Shown here piece by piece: positions 49,507 through 61,700 of a DNA stretch of 64,000 nucleotides (the stretch's first letter is position 1; every line of letters begins with the position of its first letter). A program made the translations under genes and the position numbers. Under the pieces are notes generated by a model. That model saw only the letters and a program-made list of their open reading frames with translations, was not told the origin of the DNA and did not search any database. Source of the stretch: Candidatus Woesearchaeota archaeon (lineage in GTDB: Archaea > Nanobdellota > Nanobdellia > Woesearchaeales > GW2011-AR15); the NCBI GenBank assembly GCA_016928835.1, contig JAFGJW010000003.1, positions 52,533-116,532 on the forward strand, read 5' to 3'.

Positions 49507-49917
49507 ATGGATAAAAAATATTTATTTGGAATTGCTGCATTCATTATTTTATTTTTATCTGGATGTGTGGAATTAATGTTTAAAACTGGACATTTTGAAC
49601 AAATGAAATCAGAACCGTCAAACAAATTCATTGGGCTCTGGGTAAATAGGACATCAGACACTGCCAATTTGCCTGTTACTCTATCTTTTCAGGAGGGCGG
49701 CAGAGGATTTTTTGACAGAGCTGAAAAACATGTAGAGTTTCAGTATGAGATATTAGATAATTGGACATTAAAGTATACAGAGTATGGCGAGAGCACTGTT
49801 GAGATGAAATACTGGTTTAAGGATGATGACACTTTTGTTTTGGAAATGCTCGACACCTCAGGAAAAACTAATATCACATGGACAAGAGTCGTTTTTAAGA
49901 CAACCCAGATAGACTAA
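49507..49917 (+). CDS. putative lipoprotein, 136 aa
   Basis: Signal peptide with FLSGC lipobox-like motif. Confidence 0.7.
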   Translation: MDKKYLFGIAAFIILFLSGCVELMFKTGHFEQMKSEPSNKFIGLWVNRTSDTANLPVTLSFQEGGRGFFDRAEKHVEFQYEILDNWTLKYTEYGESTVEMKYWFKDDDTFVLEMLDTSGKTNITWTRVVFKTTQID

Positions 49918-50023
49918 AGAGGGATTTAGTTTTCATTCAGGAAGTATTACTCACCTATTAAATCGAAAAATTTATATAGCAATAAGATGCTTAGAGATAA
50001 ATATTAAAAAAGCTGGTGTTAAA

Positions 50024-50557
50024 ATGCAAAACAAAAAAGCAGTATCCCCCTTGATTGCTACCGTACTTCTTGTCATGATTGTTGTCTCTGTTGGAGCAGC
50101 AGTTATGCTTGTCATAAGAAACCTGTCTGATGAACAGATACAAAAAATCGAGACATCAAGCAGGGAAATCCAATGCGGCACTGAAGTAAAACCAAGAATA
50201 GTAGCATATGGCACGTCATATAAATACTGTTATGATCCTACAACCCGCAATGTTACTGTGATGTTTGAAAACCAGGGCGACACTAAAATAGAGGGCTGGA
50301 GAATTACAGTTATCGGCGATAGTGTGTATGATCGTGAAGACACAGCCTGCCATAACGACACCTATTGCTCGGAACTCAACACGAGCCAAATTAGGACCTT
50401 TCACTGGAATTATGATGATGTTGGGACAGTTGAGTATATAAGAATCCTGCCATTGGTTACTGGTGCCCCCGGCAAAGAGATCGTTACATGCAGAGAGCCT
50501 GCATTGGAATGGGAAGAAGAGGATCTTGCGGGTATACCAAGCTGCCCCATGTCTTGA
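50024..50557 (+). CDS. archaeal type IV pilin-like protein
   Basis: MQNKKAVSPLIATVLLVMIVVSVGAAVMLV class III signal peptide pattern. Confidence 0.85.
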   Translation: MQNKKAVSPLIATVLLVMIVVSVGAAVMLVIRNLSDEQIQKIETSSREIQCGTEVKPRIVAYGTSYKYCYDPTTRNVTVMFENQGDTKIEGWRITVIGDSVYDREDTACHNDTYCSELNTSQIRTFHWNYDDVGTVEYIRILPLVTGAPGKEIVTCREPALEWEEEDLAGIPSCPMS

Positions 50558-50563
50558 AATACA

Positions 50564-50854
50564 ATGATAACCTTCATGCAAGGAACATTATTGATCTCTA
50601 ATATCCTTCTTATTTTATTCTGTCTTATCTATGGGTTCCTTATAATAAAGAAAAAGGTCAAAGAAGATTCACAGGTATGGCTGTCATTTATAACTGCCTG
50701 CGCCCTTTTTTTTATCTCGCAACTGCTGAATATATACCAGGAGTTCTTTGGTACAAACACTGAGATAATCACAGCGATTATCAATATTTTCTTTACTGTT
50801 GTAATACTCTATGCTTTTATTACAAAATACGATTCTCTCAGTATCAAGAAATAG
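50564..50854 (+). CDS. membrane protein, 96 aa
   Basis: Three TM segments; directly downstream of the pilin. Confidence 0.65.
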   Translation: MITFMQGTLLISNILLILFCLIYGFLIIKKKVKEDSQVWLSFITACALFFISQLLNIYQEFFGTNTEIITAIINIFFTVVILYAFITKYDSLSIKK

Positions 50855-51376
50855 TTAAGGTACTCTCCTGAGTTGTTTGACTTGGTAGTCCTCTTCTTTT
50901 CTGACAATCTTGTCTTCTTTAACCTTTACATTGCTGACATCCAGACTCTTGCCGTCAAACATTGCATCTACAAATGTCTTAATCATTGACTGGGTGGTTT
51001 TAAGCGCCTCGTCACTTGTTTTTTTCGGCTCCCATTCAAAATTAATTTTATCTTCTTCTTTTCGCGGGATTACATTAATCAGGAAATGCGCATGCTCCTG
51101 GTTCGCACTCAAACCATTGTTAACAAGTATATTTGTTCCAAGTGCTCCAATAGAATCAAAGATTGCAGTAGATATTGTGTTAGCCAGGGTAAATGAATGC
51201 TCAATTATATCATCTGGAACCTCTTCAAAAATGGGAAAATGCTGCTTAGGTATAACAAGTGTATGGCCTAACACAGCAGGGCTTTCATGCAGTAGCGCTA
51301 TCACTTTCTCATCCTCGTAAACAACAAGGAAATCTTCCTTCTTCTCCATAATCTTGCATATATCGCAGTCTGTCAT
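50855..51376 (-). CDS. HIT family protein
   Basis: CDICKIMEKKEDFLVVYEDEKVIALL, NEHAHFLINVIPRK. Confidence 0.82.
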   Translation of the reverse strand: MTDCDICKIMEKKEDFLVVYEDEKVIALLHESPAVLGHTLVIPKQHFPIFEEVPDDIIEHSFTLANTISTAIFDSIGALGTNILVNNGLSANQEHAHFLINVIPRKEEDKINFEWEPKKTSDEALKTTQSMIKTFVDAMFDGKSLDVSNVKVKEDKIVRKEEDYQVKQLRRVP

Positions 51377-51378
51377 TT

Positions 51379-52119
51379 TTATGTAAAAAGTTTTGAAATC
51401 TTATCGATATCCGGCTGATTCGCTTTGCTATGCTTGTTCTTTTTGTCCTTGTGCCCGGATAATTCCTCAACAACGCTATCCACTTCATCTTCCATGTTTT
51501 GTTCATTTGTCTCTGGTTTAATATCCTCATCTTTTATTTCCTCTACTTTTTCCACTTCCACAATTTTTGGCTCACTTGTTGCTATAGGCTTCTTGACAGC
51601 CGGCTTTTTTCCACCAAACCTTTGAATCAGTTTCTCATGGACAGATACAAGCTCTTCCCTATTGACTTTGTTTTTTGGGATGCTAAACAGCATATCTCCT
51701 CTGTGACGTGGTATAACATGCATCATGAAATGAGGCGCTTTTTGGCCTGCTGCTGCTCCATTTGCAATAAACAATGAAGTGCCCTGCAAGCCCAATGCCT
51801 TAAGCAAAGTGCGCGAAATCTTTTTTGCAGTAACAAATAAATGGCCTAAATCATCTTTTGGAATCTGGGGCATTATTTGATAGTGTTTCTTTGGAAGTAA
51901 AAGGCAGTGTCCCTCGCTTCCTGGATTTATATCTAATATCACCAAGACTTTTTCATCCTCGTATATTTTTTTTGAGGGTATCTCTCCTGCGATAATCTTG
52001 CAGAATATGCAGTTCTGCCTTTGCAGCTCAGCTAGTTGCTCTGGAGAAAGGTTGCTTAAATCCTGTGACATATGCATTTCTAACAAATTCGTGTTTATAA
52101 TAATTTTGATTTTTTTCAA
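51379..52119 (-). CDS. HIT family protein with C-terminal extension
   Basis: CIFCKIIAGEIPSKKIYEDEKVLVILDINPGSEGHCLLLPKKHY, QKAPHFMMHVIPR. Confidence 0.9.
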   Translation of the reverse strand: MKKIKIIINTNLLEMHMSQDLSNLSPEQLAELQRQNCIFCKIIAGEIPSKKIYEDEKVLVILDINPGSEGHCLLLPKKHYQIMPQIPKDDLGHLFVTAKKISRTLLKALGLQGTSLFIANGAAAGQKAPHFMMHVIPRHRGDMLFSIPKNKVNREELVSVHEKLIQRFGGKKPAVKKPIATSEPKIVEVEKVEEIKDEDIKPETNEQNMEDEVDSVVEELSGHKDKKNKHSKANQPDIDKISKLFT

Positions 52120-52222
52120 GAAAGGAAAGTTTTATAAATCTTATCTTACATAATAAATAAAAAAGGTTAATATATAAGAATTAGATATAATAAAATAAAT
52201 AAAAACATTTATTATGTAAGAA

Positions 52223-52732
52223 ATGGACAATATTGCTCTTTTAGAAAAAGAAGATAGAGATCTTATCAAGCATCTCTCTGCATATCTCACCAGAAAATAC
52301 AGACTGCCCAGACCACTATTAATTGAGCTCTTTGCTGATGAAAAAAAATTTGTTCTATCTATTCCTCTTTCTCTATTTAGCAAAAAACTGGGAGTGCTGG
52401 AAACACTAGTCAAATATCTGCGCGAAAATATGAATCTAAAATTTGTTGAGATTGCTCAGCTGCTTGATAGAAGCACTAGCACAGTCTTAACAACATACAG
52501 AAAGGCACTGAAAAAATTTCCTTCTCATTTTATTATTACTAACCTAGACAATATGATACCCCTCTCTATCTTCCGAAACAGAAAATACTCCAACCTTGAG
52601 CTCATTGTCTCATATCTCAAAGAAGAACTGGAGATGTCAAACCAACATATTGCTGAAAAGCTTGAACGTGATAATAGGACTATATGGACAGTCTACAGCC
52701 GCTATAAGAAGAAGAAAAATGAAAAAGAGTGA
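52223..52732 (+). CDS. double helix-turn-helix protein, 169 aa
   Basis: LVKYLRENMNLKFVEIAQLLDRSTSTVLTTYRKA and LIVSYLKEELEMSNQHIAEKLERDNRTIWTVYSRYKKK; overlaps the next ORF by 14 nt. Confidence 0.75.
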   Translation: MDNIALLEKEDRDLIKHLSAYLTRKYRLPRPLLIELFADEKKFVLSIPLSLFSKKLGVLETLVKYLRENMNLKFVEIAQLLDRSTSTVLTTYRKALKKFPSHFIITNLDNMIPLSIFRNRKYSNLELIVSYLKEELEMSNQHIAEKLERDNRTIWTVYSRYKKKKNEKE

Positions 52733-55700
52733 ACAGTATAAGAGAAAAGCTGAAGAGATAATGTCTAGAATAGAGAGACTTAAGAATCAGAAGCAAAGGA
52801 TAATTGACTTTGTAAACTCATGGCAGGATAGACTTGACTCAAAGGAGATAAATAAGTTAGAGTTTAACACACTAATATCCGAAAAACTCAAGCATAGAAG
52901 TCTTGCTGAAACTGTCGAGGAGTACAATTCCTACTTACGAAAATATTATACTTTATTGAGCAGATATGAGCAAAAAATTGATGATTGCTACAGACGGCGT
53001 TATGTTTCGCTCAGTTTAATACTTGCTCTCTTTATAGCAGCAGGTATTTTCATCAGACCAATATTAACTGGAAGAGTGGTTGCACCAGAGCAAAATCTCA
53101 TTGCAGAAACAGTAGATTTATATTTCAATGAGTCTACAAGCTATACACACTTGCTCAAGCATAATCCAACTTCTTTAATGGTCTCTGGTGAAATAATTGG
53201 TCAAGGCAGACTAAGAATATATTTAGACGATAAGGTAGTTCTTGATTCAGACAAACTAGATACAGAACAAGGTCTAATGACTATAACCGGCAGAGCAACT
53301 GAGATTGTTGAAGAGAATGGTACTCTGATAGAAACAACCACCTCAACAAGTACAACAAATACACCTGCCAGTGAGACTACCACACTAAGCAGTTCAACAA
53401 CAACCACAGCAAATGAAACAACTTCTACTGTGTTAGAGAATATTACTACAAGCACTTCTACTATATTTGTTACTACAACTACATTGCGAAATATTGCACC
53501 AACAAGCACAAGTACAACTACTTTGCAAAATTTAACTACTGCAGCTTTGGCAAATGAAACAAGTACAACAACAACTGAGCCTAATATTACTACAACATCA
53601 TCTACCACAACTACAATATTTAATGTAACTACAACTTCAACAACAACCAGTACTGAATCTAATGTTACCACAACTACTCAATTAAACGTGATAACAACTT
53701 CCACGACAACCACAACACTGCCTAAGTTTATAGAGTTTGATAATTATTGTCTAGAAACTTGCTTCTTAGCCAATGTCTCAAAAGAGATTACTTTAACAAT
53801 TGAGATTGAGAATGTAACGCTGCACATAGCTGAATTAACATACTCCTTTGTTGATGAAGAAGATAGCAATATTACTATCTATAATATTTCAAATATTCTT
53901 AAGGAAAATCATACCCAAGTTGAGATCAACAAACCTGCATTATGGAACAAAATTGTTAATACTAGTATTGACAATAAAATTAAATTGACTAGTGAAGCCT
54001 ATGATCTATCATCAAGTTCGGCAGCTAAAATCAAAATAAAAGATAAGGAACTAACTGTTGATGAATATAACTTAGAAAAAGCATATAGCAAATTAGTAAG
54101 AGAATTACATAAACTAGAGAAACCGACTAAAAAAGAAGAGCTGGATATTACCTTAGAAAAGATATCTGAGCTTAATACACAAATCTCTTTAATAGAAAAC
54201 AAAGTACAAAAATTAGAGTTTGAAGAGGACATTACATTAACATTTGAAAGTGCTTCTGAAATCGTTAACATTAGCTATATTACAGACGGGCCAAGCGTTG
54301 AAGAGAAAGAAGTCAGTGAATATAAGAAGATAATAACAGTCAGCTCTCCATTACATTATGAGAATGTCTTAGCTTATACAAATATTACAGAGTCAAGGAG
54401 AGAAAGCATAAATGTCTACTGGTTAAAGGATTCTGGAAAAGAATTGTTTAATGATAGGGTTTTATTTATTGATACTAATGAGAATGGTTTGATTGACAAA
54501 ATAGAATGGACTATACCCCATTTATCCAACCAAAGCTTTGAGATTAGCATTAAAATATTAAATGTTCAGAGCTATCCAATGGTTGGGGGCAACTGGACTG
54601 TTCTATTCAATACAACTGGAGAAGCTAATTTAACTATTATTCCGTATGATGACACAACATATACAGAAGTATGGACTGACAATATCAATACAGAAGATGA
54701 TTTGGAATTATTAAAGATAAGTTGTGATGATACTATCTATTTTGATAAGCTGAGTGATTATTATTTAGATGAGGTGTATTTTGTTTTAGCAGATAATTCC
54801 TTAATTGACATTGATTCTGTAAAAGGCAATTCGTATCCAATAAAGGGGGTCACTATACTCAACTATTCTTGTAATCTGACAGGAGAACATACTGTCTTGG
54901 TTAATACAGAAGGCGATCATCATCTAATGTTTTACTTTGGAGAAGAAAATGCTTCTGCTAATAATTATGCTTACTCGCAAAATGAGACAGCATGGGAAGA
55001 ACAAATTCTTACTGGAAGCAGGTATGAAAGAACAACTACAAGTGATATTGGCTTAGTTGGCTATTGGAGCTTTGAAGAAGGCACAGGAACGACAACCTAT
55101 GATAAAACACAGTATGGAAATGATGGTACAATTTCAGGCGCAGAATGGATTGCTGGAAAAAGAGGTAATGCTCTCAACTTCAATGGAAGCGGGGACTATG
55201 TGAAAGCCCAGAGCGATACTTTCAAAAACCAGATTTTTTCAACTGAAGCTTGGGTCAAAACCACCGACGAAGAAGCAGAAGTTGTGAGTTATACCAACTT
55301 AAGCGGATATTACGGATGGACAGTAAGAACAATCACAGGAGGGCGTGTCAGACTTAGTTTAATCTCATCTACAGGAAGCAGCCTAGGTAGCGTGGAATCA
55401 ACAGTTTCGATAAGTGACGGCAGTTGGCATCATATTGCAACAACGGATAGTGGATCAACTTTACGAATGTATATAGATGGAAAAATTTCAAACATATCTA
55501 ATTCAGCATCTAAGGTATGGAATTCTTCAATGATCTTGTACCACGGAGCCTACCGTCCCGAAAGTGCACTAGAAAAAAGATACATGAACGGCACCATAGA
55601 CGAAGTACGCATTTATAACAGGTCATTGTCAGCATCAGAAATCTGGGACCATTACCAAGAACGTTATGGTATTTATCTTAATAAAACACTAAGGCAAAAG

Positions 55701-58700
55701 CCCCATGCATGTGATGATAATGTACTGGCAATGTTTAGGATGGATGAGAATGCATTTGACTCATGTAGTAATGAAACTACAGCACTTGGAGAAGATGATA
55801 CAGCTATACCTACATTTGAACCTGGTAAAGTGGGCTTGGCAGCCAGCTTTGACGGAACTGATGATTGTATTGGGTTCTTACCAGACAATACAATATTTGA
55901 AGCTGGTTTCACTGTTAGGACAGTTGATTTCTGGTTCAAGGCTAATGAGTTAGATGGTAACCAAACGTTATATGAAGAAGGCGGTTCAACTAATGGAATG
56001 GCAATTAGGTTAAATGATGATGTGCTTCAATGGGCAACGCAAGACGCACAGGATATGTTTGTACTAAATACAACTATAGTTAATACAAACAGATGGTATC
56101 ATGTTATGGCTGTGTTTAATTGCAACAATATGACTCTCTACTTGGACGGAGAAATTAAGAATTTTACTACAACCAATTTTACAGGTTGCGAAATTTCAGC
56201 TCATTCGAATGATGGAGGAATAGGCTATTCTAAAAGTCAAGATGCCTTTGACTATACTGGCTCAGGCAACTATTTCAATGGCTCTATAGATGAGTTTAGG
56301 GTTTCAGATAAAGTAAGGAACATTGATGAGATTTATGAGTTTTATAGACTAGGCTATTATACAAACCCAGAAACAGACGCCACTACAAAAGTATCTTGGA
56401 CTCTCAGATGGAATTCCAGCAGCAAAACAAATTATGAAGCACTAGACGGAGATCTAAACTACACTTACCTGGCTAATGACACTGTTCTGGTTGTTTTCCA
56501 GCCTGGGCCGAGTGAAGGGATTGATACATATACGAATAGCGGAAGTCCAACTACATCATACGCTACCTCTGATGTTCTCTGGTTTGGAGCGGGCACTGGA
56601 AAACCAATTCCGTACTACAGGCCGCTGCTTTTCTTTGACCTAGGCATTATTCCAAAGAATTCAGAGATCATTGATGCAAATTTGACTTTATATATACAAG
56701 ATGCAGATGGCACCGCACCAGGAATGGATTGCTACAGGGCAACATCTTCATGGGAGGAAAGCGTCACATGGAATACCCTGCCAAAATATGATTCAAGCGC
56801 TCCAATTGCCACTTTTGCTGGAGACCAAGAGGAGTACACCTCAGAAACAGTTTCTGTAACAGCAACAATAGCAAAGTGGGTTAATGGAACATACACGAAC
56901 TACGGCTTTTACTGCAAAGGAACAGAAACAGAAAACACAAGAGGCAATTTTACGTCATCTGATTACGCCACTGAATACATGCGACCAAAGCTCACAATAT
57001 TGTACAAGCCTACATCCAAAATATATTTACAAACACGTGTCTCAGATGACAATTTAACATGGGGAGTATGGACAGGAAATTATCCAGTGCCACAGATAAA
57101 TGAGAATATTTCCACATTGGAGGCAGATGGAACATTGCTACTACTGCCCTTTGAAGAATACGACCCAGACATTGAAAGCGATTATTACATGGACTATGAA
57201 GGCTATTATGAAGAGACTCCTGAGCATCCTTACTTAGATGACAGAGACGGCTTAATTGGGTACTGGTCTCTAGATGGCAATGGATGGGACTATTCTAAGT
57301 ACAGTAATGATGCCTCTGTTATTAATGCAAGCTCTACTCCAAATGGAAGAATAGGAGGTGCTTATGAGTTTGATGGTGTAGATGATTTCATAAAAATAGA
57401 TGATAGTGATGATTTTGAGCCAGATGGAGAAAACATAAGCATTGAGCTGTGGTTTAAGTTGAATGAAAAATGGAACAGTTCAGTAACTGACTATGTTCAC
57501 CTTATTTATCATTATTATGCAATAGACCCCATATATACGGGCTACCAATTATTTCTCAACACAAATGGTAATCTTACCTTTCTATATGGTGCTGACGGCG
57601 GCAGCATTATATCAAGCCGCTCTTCTTGGGAGCCAGATGTATGGTATCATATTACAGCAATAATAGATGATTCTGCCAACCAAGAGAGATTATATGTTAA
57701 CGGTGTTTTGGATAATAATGGAACAACAGTAAGCAATATCAACTACGTTACTGCTACGGATCTTTATATTGGTAGTACCGGCTCAACAAACTACTTCAAC
57801 GGCACAATAGATGAAGTTGCTATCTATGACAGTGTTTTATCTGATGTAGAGATTAAAGAGCATGCTTCTCTGGCAAGTATAAAAGAGGGAAAGTTCCAGA
57901 GCGCAGCTTACATTAATTCCACATCATTGGTTTATCCAGTAGGTGTTCCTAATAATGAAAATACATTATTGGTTTGCAGGTTTGATGAAGACACTAATCC
58001 TTATGTGTGTGCACAAGGAGAGTATGGTAACAACAAGAGGAATTATACGTTTATAGATTCAACTAATAATAAGGCTTATGAATGGAATACTACTGGGACT
58101 ACATTCACTACGACAAATGCTATTAATGACGCATACTCAACCCTAACATCAGACGACGGCAGCTACCAGTCTATACAAACAGAAGCATCGACTTACTATC
58201 CATACACTAGATTTGATTTCAAGATTGATGAAAAAGAAGATGATATAAATAACATTACTATCAAATGGATTGGTTTTGGTGACTTAGCAGGTGCTGCTGT
58301 GGGTACAGAGGGATTCACAATTTATGTGTATAATTTTACTGGATGGGAACCAAAGGCATCCTCAACTTCTGCGAGTGAACAAACAGTAACCATTAATCTC
58401 AGCTCCAGTGAACTAAATGAATTTATAAACACCACAGGACACCTGTTGGTTGTTGCACGTGGTCCAAGTTTTGGGGTGTGTGGAGGAAGTACTTGCTACG
58501 CAAACATCTCCACAGATTATATTGCCATCGAAGTAAACACAAAGAATGATACTGTTTCTGGGAAGTATGACCAAGGTGTTAGAATAAACAGCAACCATAC
58601 TCAAACGTTAATATATCCAACCAAAAATAATTTCAATAAAGATGCTGGAACAATTGAATTCTGGGTTAAGACTGATTGGTATTCTAATAGTACCGTTGGA

Positions 58701-61700
58701 CCCCATTATCTCTTTGAAGAAGAATCTTCTTATCAAAAAAATGAGATGTATATCTACTTTACTGGTTTGCCTATGGGAGACCCACTTTACTTCATGATGT
58801 ATGACAGTGCAGGACCAAAGTATATAAGAAATAACATAAATAATTCATGGGCACCAGAGGAATGGCATCATATTGCCGTAGTATGGGATTCACAAAATCC
58901 AGTATCTGGAAGTAATTATCTAGAAATGTATATAGATGGCTCAACATCTGGTAACACCTATGACGAGACAACCTCAAGTATGTCAATAACAGACACAGCA
59001 GACACAATGTACCTTGGCTCAGATGCAAGCGGAGCTAATCAAGCCAATGCAACATTCGATGAATTCGCAATATATGATTACGCAAAAACAAGAGAAGAGA
59101 TAATCCAAGATTACCTTGGGAATATAAATGTGAGCAGAGGCACAATTGAGTTCTGGGTTAAGACTGATAATGACTGTGACCAAATGACAGATCCATACTT
59201 CTATGACTTGGAGGCAAGTGATAACCAAAACGAAATTGAAATATACTGGAGTAGTGGCGATGAAGGCTTGTATTTCAATATTTACAATTCGACTGGGGGG
59301 TTAAAAAGTGTCTTCAATGATCCCTTTATGTGTGTGGCAAATAGATGGCATCATATTGCTGCAGTCTGGGATATTAATGCGGCGGTCTCTGGCAGTAATT
59401 ACATGGAACTCTATATTGATGGCTCTAATACAGGAAACACATACTCTGACACGACTTCACCAATCTCACTAACAGCAACAGCTCCTTTAATATATATTGG
59501 CTCTGATTCTAGCAAGGCAAACAACTGCAACTGCACTATTGACGATTTCAAGATAAGCAACTATGCAAAAACATCTTCACAGATATATCCGCAAGGTTAT
59601 GAGCTTGGAAGTGGAGAATCTGTACTAGGCACTGGAAGATACGCTCAATGGAGGGCTATATTTAATACTAGGGACATTGATCCAACAGGAGTATTAAGTG
59701 GAGTCATACTTGAAGGGACAGAAAATGCACCCACATTCTCAACATATGGTATAACTCCAGATCCGGCTTACACAGGAAGTAATCTTTCTTGCTCAGCACT
59801 CATATTAGATGATTATAATGCTTCTATCAATGTTGAGTACAAATGGTATAATCAAACAGGAGGCTCAGGAGATTTCATACTCGGAGGTAATACTACTATC
59901 TCAAATAATTCAAACACTGTTGTTTCAACACTTGGTTCAGGTAATACTACTCCTGGAGAAATATGGAACTGCACACTAAGAGCTTATGACGGGACTGACT
60001 ACTCTGAATATGTATCTGATGCAATAACAATCTCCTCATCGGCTCTGGCATTAAACACTACAAGGCTATACCCTCTTGAAAATCTTTCAATTAATATCAC
60101 CGGCGCTAATAATAATTGTACAATATACATAAAAAGACCTGACAATCATACTGATTCATTCAACGGAACCGTTATTGATGAGATTTGTTATGCTTCAAGT
60201 ATTCCAAGCTACTTAAACGGGACTTATTACATAAATGGGACAGCAGATGGTTCATATACTACTACATTAAGCTTCAATGTTTCAACAAACTGGACTAACA
60301 TTATAATAAATGATTTCCAGTCCAATGTATCACTAATACAAATCTGGGACAGTTTCAATTTAAGCTTAAATCTCAATGATACTCAGAGCAATACTCTTAC
60401 TGGATTCACATCAAATTCTAGTGATCCAAATTTTAACTATGATATACAAGGACCGAGCGAGTCGTGCGGGATTGATATAAAAAGAGAAATTATAAGGATA
60501 GATGAAAACGGCACTGCTACTGCAAGACTAGTAGTAGAGTTCGACTCTGGGGGGTGGGGAGGTGTCGGATGGGAAGAAGAATTCAAAGCAGGCACAAATG
60601 TTACTATTACAATCCTTGGAAAAGACGGCATCTCCCCAATGAATTCTGCAATTGCCATTACTAATGGCACCATTAATGGGGGAGGTTACATAGCCCATGA
60701 ACTTGTAAACAATTCAGGCATCTATACATTTTATGTAAATGTGACTTCAGAAATATTTGATACTATGAGAGGTGCTTATATTGAATTTATCATCCCGCTG
60801 CCAAACAGCCTGTCTGATGTTGTGGCAAGAATTGATTATATCAGGTTTTACTATGACTCTGGAGGAGAGGACAATATATCTATTGCCGATAAAACAATAG
60901 AGGCAGGCGAAACAGGTGATGTGATTTTCAGCCAAAATAGCGAATTTGCAGGCTTGGGCAGGTTCCCAATATACCTTACACTCAACCCAAATTATCATGG
61001 CACAATATGGTATCCGATAAACAGCAGCCTCAGTATTGAGAACCTGAATGGAGAGCTTAGTGAAACTAATGGATATTACTCTAACATCTGGACATGGGAT
61101 GATTATGTCAACACCAATTTCTCAGTAAGAGCTTATGCAGATAGATGGGGTTATCAATCAGATTTAAGTGATAGTGTAGCAATTAACATAAATAACTCAA
61201 ATTACGATAAAGACCTGTTCATTAATGATTTCCAAGCCAATACTACATACTATTATCCTGGAGAAAGCATTAATTTAAGTTTCTATCTGAATAATAGTGA
61301 CAGTATTGCTCAAGCAGACTACTTGACAAATCTCAGTGATTGGAACCCAGATTATCGTGATGTAATTAAGAATGAGGCAACAGCTCTTGAAATTCGAAGA
61401 GAAATTGATAGTATTGCAGAAGACGGAACAGTAACAGCCAAGGTGATTGTAGAGTTCGATGCAGCAGGACAATTGGGAATAGGTAATGAAGCTGAAATAC
61501 TTGCAGGCACAAATGTAACAATCTCCATATTTGGAAAAGATGGTGTCTCACCTGTAAGCTCAGGGATATCACTAAGTACAGCTGAAACTGATCCTGACTA
61601 TGTGTGGACTAACCTTACAAACAGCTCAGGAACATATACTTTTAAAGCAGCAGTCCTGTCAACAATTTCCTCACAAACCGAGCAAGGTTACTTGATTCTA

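Noticed and set aside
52141-52222. AT-rich stretch with short AATAAATAAAAA repeats as a CRISPR-like or mobile element
   Set aside because: Simple AT-rich promoter sequence; no regular repeat-spacer structure, and no CRISPR array was found anywhere in the window.
53201-53671. 156-aa minus-strand Val-rich ORF
   Set aside because: Antisense to the Thr-rich linker of the giant surface protein.
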